From a bacterium (GTDB taxonomy: Bacteria; Bacillota; Clostridia; Oscillospirales; Oscillospiraceae): a stretch of DNA of 22,131 bases. Shown here in pieces: positions 7,315-14,490 of this stretch. The notes under the pieces were generated by a model. The model made no database searches, had not been told where the DNA came from, and worked only from the letters and a program-made list of their open reading frames with translations. Location: NCBI GenBank assembly GCA_019424865.1, contig JAHYYS010000045.1:1-22131 (forward strand), written 5' to 3'. The translations under genes were made by a program, and so were the position numbers. Each line of letters starts with the position of its first letter. Position 1 is the stretch's first letter.

Positions 7315-8184
7315 TCAGCCCTTGACAGCGCCCATGGCGATACCCTGGGTGAAGTACTTCTGGAAGGCAATGAACACCACAATGATGGGGATGGAGGCCA
7401 GCGCGGCGCCGGCCATAAGCAGGCCGAAGTCGGTGGACATCTCGCCCTGAAGGCGGGCAATGCCCAGCGGCAGCGTCCAGTTCTCTTCGCTGTTGAGCAT
7501 GACCAGCTGGAGGAAATAGTCGTTCCAGGTGTTGACAAAGGTGAAGATGGCCAGCGCGCCGATGCCCGGCTTAATCATGGGCAGCACCACGGTGGCAAAG
7601 GTGCGCAGCTCGCCGGCGCCGTCTACCCGGGCCGCCTCCAGAATTTCGCCTGGAATTGTCTCGGAAAACTGCTTCATCAGGAATACGCCGAAGGGCCAGC
7701 CCACCGTGGGCAGGATGACGGCCCAGATATTGTCATTCATGTGGAGGAAGGTCATCTCCTGCAGCAGGGGAATGACAATGACCTGCTTGGGCAGGGCCAT
7801 GGCGCAGATGATGATGGTGAACAGGACACCCCGGCCGATGAACCGCTTTTTGCCCAGGGCATAGCCGGCCAGGGAGGCGGTGACGCAGGTCAGAAACATA
7901 GCGGCCGCCGAAATGAACACGATGTTGAACAGCCAGCGCAGGGCGGGGTGCTCAAACAGCTCGGCATAATTTTCCCAGGTGGGGTTCTGGGGGAACCAGG
8001 TGGGCTCCTTGGCGGTGATCTCTACAAGCTCCTTAAAGGATCCGGTTATGATCCAGTACAGCGGGAACAGGAAGAACAGCGTCATCAAAATCAGGATCAC
8101 AACGGCGAATACCTTGTAGCCGGCGGAGGTGCCTGTGGGATCCCGGCGCTTCTTATTGGTCAATGCAGCTGTGTTGGTACTCAT
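7315..8184 (-). CDS. Carbohydrate ABC transporter permease, MalG-like (CUT1)
   Basis: The second inner-membrane permease of the importer, 289 aa, typical of the MalG/UgpE family. A cytoplasmic lead of ~20 residues precedes the first membrane segment (VFAVVILILMTLFFLFPLYW, about 25-44), followed by the periplasmic FKELVEITAKEPTWFPQNPTWENY stretch common to this family and five further hydrophobic segments. The ATPase-contact EAA loop reads EILEAARVDGAGELRTF...LPMIKPGIG in the C-terminal half, and the end is KYFTQGIAMGAVKG. The start at 8182-8184 has AAGGGGGG upstream; the frame is open further upstream but without motif support. It lies 14 bases after the first permease. In this locus the likely cargo is free sialic acid. 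Confidence 0.95.
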   Translation of the reverse strand: MSTNTAALTNKKRRDPTGTSAGYKVFAVVILILMTLFFLFPLYWIITGSFKELVEITAKEPTWFPQNPTWENYAELFEHPALRWLFNIVFISAAAMFLTCVTASLAGYALGKKRFIGRGVLFTIIICAMALPKQVIVIPLLQEMTFLHMNDNIWAVILPTVGWPFGVFLMKQFSETIPGEILEAARVDGAGELRTFATVVLPMIKPGIGALAIFTFVNTWNDYFLQLVMLNSEENWTLPLGIARLQGEMSTDFGLLMAGAALASIPIIVVFIAFQKYFTQGIAMGAVKG

Positions 8185-8198
8185 CTTCTCGTCCCCCC

Positions 8199-9140
8199 TT
8201 AGTCGGTCTTCGCCACTTTGAACTGGATGGCGGAGAAAATGGCGATGATGATAGCCAGGACGACGCCGATGGCGTTGGCATAGCCGAAGTCCTGAAGCCG
8301 ATAGGCGGTGTCGTAGACCTGGTACATGATGGTCATGGTGGAGTCCAGCGGCCCGCCGCGGGTCATCAGCTGAATCAGTGCGAAGCACTGGAAGCTGTTG
8401 ATAGTGGTAATAACCAGTACATACAGGGTGGTGGGCATGATGGCGGGCCACTTGATCTTCCAGAAGACCTGAAGCTTGGTGGCGCCGTCCACCTCGGCTG
8501 CCTCGATGATGGAGGTGTCCACATTGCCCAGAGCAGCCACATACAGCACGATGGGCTGGCCGATGGAGGTGGTGAACAAAATCAGGATAATAAACCAGAT
8601 GGCAGTCTTCTGATTGCCAAGCCAGTCAAAGCCAGCAGTGCCGGTGACCTGATTCAAAATGCCGTAATAGGGGTTGAGGATCCACTTCCACACCACGGTG
8701 ATGGCCACCGAGCCGGTGACCACCGGCAGGTAGAACACGCACCGGAAGAAGGAGCGGGAGAAGGAGTGCATCTGGTAGATGGCGGAGCTCACCCACAGGG
8801 AGAAGGCGGTGACGGAGGGGACCGCCACAACCACGATGAGAATGGTGTTTCTCAGACCGGCGTGGAAAATGGGGTCCTGGAACAGACGGACATAGTTGTC
8901 CAGCCCGGCAAAGCCCTTCACACCGCCCAGGCCGTACTCCAGAAAGCTGTACCCCAGGCAGATGAACATGGGGATCACAACGAAGGCAATGAAGAAAAAC
9001 AGGCTGGGAAGCAGGAAAAGATAGGCGGAAGTGGTCTCCCGCCGGACCAGGGCGCGGCTCATCCCGGAGGCATGGGGCGGTTTCTGGGACCCGCTTGGCT
9101 TTTTGGAATGGACAGTAGCCGCGGCAGCGTTTTGCGCCAT
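8199..9140 (-). CDS. Carbohydrate ABC transporter permease, MalF-like (CUT1)
   Basis: The first permease of the importer, 313 aa. A hydrophilic N-terminal tail of ~45 residues ending in ALVRRETTSAY precedes the first membrane segment (FLLPSLFFFIAFVVIPMFICLG). Five more segments follow, with the EAA loop IIEAAEVDGATKLQVFWKIKWPAIMP at about residues 220-245 for coupling to an ATPase. It pairs with the MalG-like subunit encoded 14 bases downstream. The start at 9138-9140 has GAGGGGGAAA eight bases upstream; the frame is open to 9188 but that extension would run into an intergenic hairpin. No ATP-binding subunit is encoded in this operon. Confidence 0.94.
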   Translation of the reverse strand: MAQNAAAATVHSKKPSGSQKPPHASGMSRALVRRETTSAYLFLLPSLFFFIAFVVIPMFICLGYSFLEYGLGGVKGFAGLDNYVRLFQDPIFHAGLRNTILIVVVAVPSVTAFSLWVSSAIYQMHSFSRSFFRCVFYLPVVTGSVAITVVWKWILNPYYGILNQVTGTAGFDWLGNQKTAIWFIILILFTTSIGQPIVLYVAALGNVDTSIIEAAEVDGATKLQVFWKIKWPAIMPTTLYVLVITTINSFQCFALIQLMTRGGPLDSTMTIMYQVYDTAYRLQDFGYANAIGVVLAIIIAIFSAIQFKVAKTD

Positions 9141-9199
9141 AAAAGTTTCCCCCTCTTGGTTCAGGATTTTCTCGGTTCCGTCAGGCACAGACGGAAAAC

Positions 9200-9235
9200 C
9201 TGTGCCCGCCCCCTCTCGTCAGGGAGCGGGCACAG
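9200..9235 (-). other. Intergenic hairpin between binding protein and permease genes
   Basis: CTGTGCCCGC (9200-9209) pairs with GCGGGCACAG (9226-9235). With one C/A mismatch the stem continues through CCCT/AGGG to a 6-base loop. Hairpins here commonly stabilise binding-protein mRNA or attenuate the downstream permeases. Only a short T run follows on the minus strand. Confidence 0.65.
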
Positions 9236-9269
9236 CATCGCTCGGATTATGTCACACAGTTGCGGAGGA

Positions 9270-10607
9270 TCAGCCGATGTTGGCGTTGGCCTGCTGCACA
9301 AAGTCGTCGGCCGCGGTCTGAGGATCGGCGCCGGTGGTCAGAATCGCGGTGAGCATGGGCCACCACAGAGAGCGCTGCTGGGTCCAGCCGCCGGTGAGGT
9401 TGTAGTAACGGCCCAGATAGTTGCTCATCAGAGCGAAGGGAGCGCGGGTCTCGGAATCCTCGTCGCCCTCATACACGTCGCCCCACAGGGAGTGGACGGG
9501 GAAGAAGCCGGTGGTCTTGACGGCCTCGGTGCCGGCCTCCTGGTTGTCACAGACAAACTGGACGAAAGTCTTGGCGGCCTCGATCTTGGCCTCGTCGCCG
9601 TTGTCGAAGATACCGAAGCCATAGGGGCCGGCCATCTCCAGCTCAGGCTGACCGTCGTCAGAGGGGAAGGCCATGGCGAAGGGGGTGAACTGGGCCTGAG
9701 CGGCGTACTGGGAGTAGTTGGAGTAGTTCCAGCAGAAGGTGACAGCGCAGGTCTGGTTGGCAAACGCCTGCAGCTCGTCAGAGGCCTGGAAGCTGGCGTT
9801 GGCGGACAGGGAGCCCGCATTCACCATCTCCTGCAGCAGGGTCAGGGCCTTGACGTTGTTGGCGCTGTTGGCGTTGTAGGAGGAACCGTCCTCGGTGACA
9901 TAGTAGTCGGAGTACAGGTTGTTCACCAGAGCGCGGGTGCCCTGGTCGCCGCCCTGGGCGCCGCAGTAGACGATACCGGGGGTGTTCACGGACACGGTGC
10001 CGGCGTCGATGGCGGCCTTGACAGCCTCCATAGCAGCCACGAAGTCGTCAGTGGTCCAGGTGCGGGTCTCCTCGTCGATGTACTGCAGAGCGCCGGCGGC
10101 CTCGAAGACCTCGTAGTTGATGGCCATGCAGTGGGCGGCCGCGCTCAGGGGATAGAGGTAGTACTTGCCGTCCAGCTGAGAGACGCTGTTGATGCCCTTG
10201 GCGATGTCGCCGCCGCCGGCCTCCCACAGCTCGGTCAGGTCGACCATCAGGCCCTCGCGGGCATAGTTGCCGACAATGCGCTCAGGGCCCTCAAAAATCA
10301 CGTCGGGGCCGGTGCCGGAGTTGATGGCGGTGGTCAGGATCTGATCGCCGTCCTGATAGTTGATGGGGTTGACTTCCACGGTGATGTCGGGGTGTTCCGC
10401 GTTAAATGCGGCAATCAGGGAATCCCAGCTGGAGGCGTCGGTAAAGCCGCCGATATTGAACGACCACAGGGAGATCGTGGTGCCGCCGGTGGCCTGAGAG
10501 CCGGAGGCGTCAGAGCCGCCGCCGGAGCTGGAGCCGCCGCCGCTGCCGCAGGCCGCCAGGCCCAGCATCATGGATAGGGACAGGAAAAGTGCAAGAAACT
10601 TTTTCAT
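9270..10607 (-). CDS. Extracellular solute-binding lipoprotein of sugar ABC importer (family 1)
   Basis: The substrate-capturing subunit, 445 aa, anchored outside the membrane. A lipoprotein signal peptide ends in LGLAAC (Cys20), then a Gly/Ser-rich linker (~20 residues). The mature part opens with TTISLWSFNIGGF and has SBP_bac_1 features: FNAEHPDITVEVNPINYQDGD, then DVIFEGPERIVGNYAREGLMVDLTELW, and a C-terminal WWPMLTAILTTGADPQTAADDFVQQAN typical of sugar-binding proteins. The start has AAGGAGGG nine bases upstream. It has its own strong promoter and is the first gene of the transporter-catabolic segment. Sialic acid as ligand is inferred from the operon, not from binding residues. Confidence 0.95.
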   Translation of the reverse strand: MKKFLALFLSLSMMLGLAACGSGGGSSSGGGSDASGSQATGGTTISLWSFNIGGFTDASSWDSLIAAFNAEHPDITVEVNPINYQDGDQILTTAINSGTGPDVIFEGPERIVGNYAREGLMVDLTELWEAGGGDIAKGINSVSQLDGKYYLYPLSAAAHCMAINYEVFEAAGALQYIDEETRTWTTDDFVAAMEAVKAAIDAGTVSVNTPGIVYCGAQGGDQGTRALVNNLYSDYYVTEDGSSYNANSANNVKALTLLQEMVNAGSLSANASFQASDELQAFANQTCAVTFCWNYSNYSQYAAQAQFTPFAMAFPSDDGQPELEMAGPYGFGIFDNGDEAKIEAAKTFVQFVCDNQEAGTEAVKTTGFFPVHSLWGDVYEGDEDSETRAPFALMSNYLGRYYNLTGGWTQQRSLWWPMLTAILTTGADPQTAADDFVQQANANIG

Positions 10608-10629
10608 CGTAAGGTTCCCTCCTTGTATT

Positions 10630-10655
10630 TTCTGGCGTAGGTAAATTCACCAGAA
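10630..10655 (-). other. Inverted repeat in the binding-protein 5' leader
   Basis: TTCTGG (10630-10635) and CCAGAA (10650-10655) are inverted around 14 bases in the predicted leader. A second inverted pair, AGGTAAA (10639-10645) and TTTACCT (10669-10675), overlaps the -10 with 30 bp between centres. Either could be an operator or an mRNA stem; I cannot decide which. Confidence 0.35.
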
Positions 10656-10666
10656 CGTTTACTTGT

Positions 10667-10695
10667 ATTTTACCTAATTTTGGACAGACTGTCAA
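10667..10695 (-). promoter_or_regulatory. Strong sigma-A promoter of the transporter-nanA-nagBA segment
   Basis: On the minus strand, consensus TTGACA (10690-10695), a 17-base spacer and TAAAAT (10667-10672). It allows the transporter and catabolic genes to be transcribed apart from the upstream epimerase-regulator pair. Confidence 0.85.
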
Positions 10696-10700
10696 CTGCT

Positions 10701-10723
10701 TTTTTGAAAATAATTTTCAAAAA
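10701..10723. promoter_or_regulatory. Perfect 23-bp palindrome, probable RpiR-family operator
   Basis: Two 11-bp arms (TTTTTGAAAAT and its complement) flank a central A, just upstream of the -35 of the binding-protein promoter. The TGAAA...TTTCA core resembles operators reported for some RpiR-family regulators, and an rpiR-type gene lies immediately upstream. A 14/17 match to the core lies at 12979-12995. The position just upstream of the -35 would suit an activator or a looping repressor. Confidence 0.6.
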
Positions 10724-10767
10724 TTGTTCAAATTTAAATTTTTTTCAACACCCTTCGCCGGAGAAGG

Positions 10768-11625
10768 TCAAATATGCTTGGCGGCCAGGGCGGCTGCGAC
10801 CCGCTCCCGGGCCTGCTGGCAGCCCTCGCTGCGGCGGCACACCTCGGCAAAGAGCACGTCCACCACAAACAGCTGGGCCATCCGGGCGGGGACCGAACCC
10901 AGCTGAAGGGGGCCCTCGTTGGCGCCGCACTGAAGGATAACATCAGCAAAGGAAGCGGCGGGAGACTTGGGAAAGTGGGTGACCAGAATGATCCTGGCCT
11001 TCTGTTCCCTGACCACGGTGAGAATGTCCATCAGCTCCCGGGTGGAGCCGGAGTAGGAGAAGAACAGCACCGCGTCCCGCTGGGTCAGCGTGGCGGCGGA
11101 GATGGTTTGAAGGTGGGAGTCGTACACGGGAATGAAATTGGGAAAGGCGGTGGAAAACAGGTGGGAGGCCTCCATCGCCATGATCATGGAGCCGCCCTGC
11201 CCCATGCACAAGACCCGGTCGGACTGCCGGAGGATCTCGCCGGCGGCCAGAATGTTCTCCGGGCGAATCAGCGCCATGGTCTGGGCCAGGGCGTCCAGGT
11301 TGCTGTTGTACAGCTTCTGGCACAGCTCAGGGACGGAGTCCTCCGCCGAAATCTCGCCGGCCAGGGCGGGCTCGCCCGGGCGCAGGGCGGTGGCACTGGC
11401 CACCGCCAGCTTGAAGGCGTTGTAGCTTTTGTAATTCAGCCGCCGGCAGAAGCGGGATACCGTGGCCTCCGCCACCCCGCAGGCCTCCGCCAGGTCGGAG
11501 ATGGACATAAACTGGGTGTCCCGCTGAAAGGCGATGACATAGTCGGCCACCTTTTTTTCCGCCGTGGTCAGCTGATAGTACTGGGCGCTGATTTTGTTAA
11601 AGACATTTGTGTTGTCCAGGGACAT
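10768..11625 (-). CDS. RpiR/MurR family transcriptional regulator
   Basis: A 285-aa regulator with the standard RpiR layout. The N-terminal HTH domain (about 1-77) contains the recognition segment SISDLAEACGVAEATVSRFCRRLNY. A C-terminal SIS sugar-phosphate-binding domain (about 120-250) includes VLCMGQGGSMIMAMEASHLF and the phosphate loop FFSYSGSTRELMDIL. The effector is probably an amino-sugar phosphate or ManNAc-derived compound (inference from neighbours). The start at 11623-11625 has GAGG nine bases upstream; the frame is open further but loses the conserved N-terminus. It follows the epimerase gene by 35 bases and is probably co-transcribed with it. RpiR-type NanR regulators of sialic acid loci are established in other bacteria. 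Palindromes at 10701-10723 and 12979-12995 are its candidate sites. Confidence 0.93.
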   Translation of the reverse strand: MSLDNTNVFNKISAQYYQLTTAEKKVADYVIAFQRDTQFMSISDLAEACGVAEATVSRFCRRLNYKSYNAFKLAVASATALRPGEPALAGEISAEDSVPELCQKLYNSNLDALAQTMALIRPENILAAGEILRQSDRVLCMGQGGSMIMAMEASHLFSTAFPNFIPVYDSHLQTISAATLTQRDAVLFFSYSGSTRELMDILTVVREQKARIILVTHFPKSPAASFADVILQCGANEGPLQLGSVPARMAQLFVVDVLFAEVCRRSEGCQQARERVAAALAAKHI

Positions 11626-11660
11626 GGAGAAACCTCGCTTTGCTGCCGGAGTCGATGGGC

Positions 11661-12869
11661 TTACTGGCGATCCAGGATCTGACCGATTAAGGTGTCCACC
11701 ATAATCAGGCAGCGGGGCAGGTGGAAGGGGCCCTTGAAGGTGGAACCCTTGGTGCTGGGCTGTGTGGGCAGACCGTCCCGCCGCAGGTAGCCGTACCACT
11801 CGCCGTATTCGTCATCCTGGAAGTGGGCCCTGCAGTACTCCATGGTTTTGCGGAACCACTCCAGATACTTCTCGTCCCCGGTGTCCCGGTAGAGCATCAT
11901 GGAGGCGATGAGGATCTCGTTGTGGGGCCACCACAGCTTCATGTCGTGCTCATAGGCCTCGGGGGGCTTGCCCAGACAGTCGATAAAGTACAGCAGGCCT
12001 CCGTACTCCTGGTCCCAGCCGGCCTCGATGGCCCAGTCGAAGATCTGGGCGGCCTTTTTGACCAGCTCCTTGTCCCCGGTGCGCTGGGCGTGCTCCAGCA
12101 GGAACCAGGATCCCTCGATGTCGTGGCCGGGGTTGACGGTGCGGCCCTCGGTGTAATAAAGCCGGGGGGTGCCGTCCACATCCACGTTTTCCAGCACGCA
12201 CTTCAGCTCGGGCTTGACATGGTATTGGAAAATTTCGTCCACGCACTGCTGGGCCCGCTGGTCATACTCCTCCTGATGCTCGGGATCCACCCGCCGGAGC
12301 ACACCGATCACGTTGAGGATGATCATGGGCAGACCGAAGGCGCGGCCGGAGCGGGTCTCCGGGATGGTCTTGGGCCCCAGGCCGGTGGGGTCCTCGCCGC
12401 CGTGGCTCAGATCCCAGTACATGTTATAGGCCCTGCGGGCCCGATCCAGGCACGCCTTCTCCCCGGTGACGCCGTAGTACTCGGCATTGGCCAGAGCGTA
12501 GAAGGCTTCGGAGTAATAATAGCGGCGCTGGCGCAGGGGCTTGCCCTCGGCGGTGACGGTGAAGTACATCCGGTCGCCGGCAGCATGGTTGATGCAGTAC
12601 TTCTCCATAAAGTCCAGACAGCTCTTGGATGCGTCCAGCCACTCCTGACGCACACCGTAGGTGTGACACAGAAACGCGAAGATCCAGCCGCACCGGCCCT
12701 GCATCCACACGCTCTTGTCGGTGGAGTAGATCTCGCCCTTCCGGTCCAGGCAGGTGTATACCCCGCCGTTCACCTTGTCCATTCCGTTTTTCAGCCAGAA
12801 GTTGACGCTGCGCTCCAGCTGATCCTTTGCCCAGACGCGGCTCTCCTGAAGCAGTTTTGTCGCTTCCAT
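11661..12869 (-). CDS. N-acylglucosamine 2-epimerase (ManNAc to GlcNAc)
   Basis: An AGE/renin-binding-protein-family epimerase of 402 aa, interconverting unphosphorylated ManNAc and GlcNAc. The family's (alpha/alpha)6 catalytic residues are visible: an Arg in WMQGRCGW (about 56-62), His in NPGHDIEGSWFLLE (His249), KLWWPHNE with Glu318, and FKGPFHLPRCL with His383. WWPHxE and FKGxFHxPRCL are the spellings of true acylglucosamine epimerases rather than of cellobiose 2-epimerases. Start: ATG with AAGGGG nine bases upstream. It heads the minus-strand locus and is divergent from the kinase-like gene. It places this pathway in the epimerase-first group, as in B. fragilis, which needs a downstream GlcNAc kinase. 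Confidence 0.93.
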   Translation of the reverse strand: MEATKLLQESRVWAKDQLERSVNFWLKNGMDKVNGGVYTCLDRKGEIYSTDKSVWMQGRCGWIFAFLCHTYGVRQEWLDASKSCLDFMEKYCINHAAGDRMYFTVTAEGKPLRQRRYYYSEAFYALANAEYYGVTGEKACLDRARRAYNMYWDLSHGGEDPTGLGPKTIPETRSGRAFGLPMIILNVIGVLRRVDPEHQEEYDQRAQQCVDEIFQYHVKPELKCVLENVDVDGTPRLYYTEGRTVNPGHDIEGSWFLLEHAQRTGDKELVKKAAQIFDWAIEAGWDQEYGGLLYFIDCLGKPPEAYEHDMKLWWPHNEILIASMMLYRDTGDEKYLEWFRKTMEYCRAHFQDDEYGEWYGYLRRDGLPTQPSTKGSTFKGPFHLPRCLIMVDTLIGQILDRQ

Positions 12870-12913
12870 TTTTGAACACCCCTTATATCAAATCACAGTT
12901 TTGAAGGGAAAAC

Positions 12914-12930
12914 GCCCGAATTTTACGGGC
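12914..12930 (-). other. 5'-end stem-loop of the epimerase transcript
   Basis: GCCCG (12914-12918) and CGGGC (12926-12930) form a 5-bp stem on a 7-base loop, placed at the very first bases of the predicted transcript. On the minus strand GTTTTCCC follows, so it could stabilise the 5' end or act as a weak attenuator. Confidence 0.4.
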
Positions 12931-12937
12931 TTCTTTT

Positions 12938-12966
12938 ATTTTACCACGAAGGAAAGTCTTTTTCAA
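12938..12966 (-). promoter_or_regulatory. Sigma-A promoter of epimerase-rpiR
   Basis: On the minus strand, TTGAAA (12961-12966), a 17-base spacer and TAAAAT (12938-12943). The element resembles the binding-protein promoter (TTGACA-17-TAAAAT, both with GG before the -10), consistent with matched control. Confidence 0.75.
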
Positions 12967-12978
12967 CAAAAACAAGTT

Positions 12979-12995
12979 TTGAAAATAATTATCTT
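12979..12995. promoter_or_regulatory. Degenerate copy of the palindromic operator in the divergent promoter region
   Basis: TTGAAAATAATTATCTT matches the core of the perfect palindrome near 10.7 kb at 14 of 17 positions, with 14 identical bases in a row when TTTTGAAAATAATT is compared. It sits between the -35 boxes of the epimerase (12961-12966) and kinase-like (13004-13009) promoters, so one bound dimer could affect both. A second half-site, TTTTTCAA (12959-12966), forms an inverted pair with it. Confidence 0.55.
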
Positions 12996-13003
12996 TGTTG
13001 GGG

Positions 13004-13032
13004 GTGACAAACGGCGTTTGGCGTGATATGAT
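13004..13032 (+). promoter_or_regulatory. Promoter of the kinase-esterase-yesL operon
   Basis: GTGACA (13004-13009), a 17-base spacer and TATGAT (13027-13032), with a TGA immediately before it giving an extended -10. It lies 63 bases upstream of the start codon. Confidence 0.65.
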
Positions 13033-13095
13033 GGTAAGGAATGGAGAAGCGGCGCGGGCCGCTTTCCGAAATACCGACGGATGGAGGTTTCCAGT

Positions 13096-14475
13096 ATGAA
13101 CTGCTATGGCATTGAGTTCTCTTTGCGCCATACACCTGCTCTGGACCCAGATTATGCGCCCCTGTACCAATTCAACCACGCGTTTTTAAAGGATGCCCGC
13201 AAGCCCATCGGCATTGCCGTGGAGCGCTCCGGCGGGCAGACGGCCGTCTATGAGACCTTTATCCATGGCACCCCCGAGATGGCCCGGGCTGACCGGTACT
13301 ATGTGGACCGGCTGGTCAAGACCATTTTGTGGATGAAAGGCGGCTTCCGGGTCTATGTCCGGGGGGACGAGGAGATGTTCCAAACGCTGAAGGAGGCCTA
13401 TGCCCCCGGCGGCTCCCGTGCTTTTGACGCGGAGTTTATGGCCGGGGTGTATGAGCACCCCTTTGAGGTGGTCTCCTGCCGGGAGCTGCCCCCGGAAAAG
13501 GACGAGTCCCAGCCCATCGGCCGCCATCTGGAGGGCTGCCGCATCGGCTTTGACGCCGGCGGATCCGACCGGAAGGTGTCCGCGGTGATTGACGGGGAGA
13601 GCGTCTTTTCCGAGGAGGTGGTCTGGTTCCCCAAGGTGACCGAGGACCCGGACTATCACTTCCAGGGGATTGTGGACGCCATGAAGTCGGCCGCCGCCCA
13701 TATGCCCCGGGTGGACGCCATCGGCGTGTCCTCGGCGGGCATTTACATTGAGAACCGGACCATGGTGGCCTCGCTGTTCCTGAAGGTGCCCAAGGATCTG
13801 TTTGAGCAGAAGGTGAAGGACATCTACATCCGGGCGGCCAAGGAGATTGGGGACGTGCCCCTGGTGGTGTGCAACGACGGCGACGTCACCGCCCTGGCCG
13901 GCGCCATGAGCCTGGAGGACAACAACGTGCTGGGCATTGCCATGGGCACCAGCGAGGCCGTGGGCTATGTGGACCAGAAGGGCAACATAACCGGCTGGCT
14001 CAATGAGCTGGCCTTTATGCCGGTGGATGCCGCGCCCAACGCCATGGTGGACGAGTGGTCCGGGGATATCGGTTGCGGCGTGAAGTACTTCTCCCAGGAC
14101 GGGGTTATCAAGCTGGCCCCCGCCGCCGGAATCGAGCTGGACGAGAAGCTGTCCCCGGCGGAGAAGCTGAAGGTGGTCCAGGGCCTGATGGAGGCGGGGG
14201 ACGCCCGGGCGGCCTCAGTCTATCAGTCCATCGGGGTCTATCTGGCCCACGCCCTGGCCCTGTATTATGACTGGTATCACTATAAGCATGTGCTGCTGCT
14301 GGGCCGGGTCATGTCCGGAAAGGGCGGAGATCTGATCCTGTCCACCTGCAAGGAGGTCATGGCCGACGAGTATCCGGAGATTGCCGCGGTAATCAATCCC
14401 ACCCTGCCGGACGAGAAGTTCCGCCGGGTTGGGCAGTCGGCTGCGGCGGCCTCTCTGCCGGATTTGGCGAAGTAA
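13096..14475 (+). CDS. ROK/hexokinase-like actin-fold protein with a novel N-terminal region; candidate amino-sugar kinase
   Basis: A 459-aa protein. The C-terminal two thirds carry the actin-like ATPase/sugar kinase plan. A phosphate-1 strand RIGFDAGGSDRKVSAVIDG is at about 149-167. A catalytic-type Asp lies in VVCNDGDVTALAGAM (NDG at 260-262, compare ROK NDANAAALAE). Phosphate-2 LGIAMGTSEAVGY is at 279-291, and an adenosine-like LLGRVMSGKGGD at 401-412. The ROK zinc cluster CxCGxxGCxE and the EIGH motif are not recognisable; WLNELAFMP takes the latter's place. Residues 1-148 are an extension in which PIGIAVERSGGQTAVYETFI (38-57) looks like a second phosphate-1-type hairpin. The start at 13096 is chosen because the upstream in-frame ATG (13081) overlaps the GGAGG site. 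It is divergent from the epimerase, so GlcNAc or ManNAc kinase is the best guess; an unrelated ATPase or regulator is possible. Confidence 0.85.
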   Translation: MNCYGIEFSLRHTPALDPDYAPLYQFNHAFLKDARKPIGIAVERSGGQTAVYETFIHGTPEMARADRYYVDRLVKTILWMKGGFRVYVRGDEEMFQTLKEAYAPGGSRAFDAEFMAGVYEHPFEVVSCRELPPEKDESQPIGRHLEGCRIGFDAGGSDRKVSAVIDGESVFSEEVVWFPKVTEDPDYHFQGIVDAMKSAAAHMPRVDAIGVSSAGIYIENRTMVASLFLKVPKDLFEQKVKDIYIRAAKEIGDVPLVVCNDGDVTALAGAMSLEDNNVLGIAMGTSEAVGYVDQKGNITGWLNELAFMPVDAAPNAMVDEWSGDIGCGVKYFSQDGVIKLAPAAGIELDEKLSPAEKLKVVQGLMEAGDARAASVYQSIGVYLAHALALYYDWYHYKHVLLLGRVMSGKGGDLILSTCKEVMADEYPEIAAVINPTLPDEKFRRVGQSAAAASLPDLAK

Positions 14476-14490
14476 TTTGGAGGCCGGCCG

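Noticed and set aside
8163..10577. 804-codon open frame on the plus strand opposite the importer genes
   Set aside because: Its translation is low-complexity (His/Gly/Gln/Val-rich), it has no motif, and it is antisense to three genes with clear family motifs. Long antisense frames are expected at this GC content.
10639..10675. AGGTAAA...TTTACCT inverted repeat as a second operator
   Set aside because: Not listed as a separate operator because the arms are short and widely spaced, and one arm is mostly the -10 box; chance is plausible.
13096..14475. Assigning the kinase-like gene directly as nagK or nanK
   Set aside because: The ROK zinc cluster and EIGH motifs are missing and the N-terminal region is unlike either, so a gene symbol would overstate the evidence.
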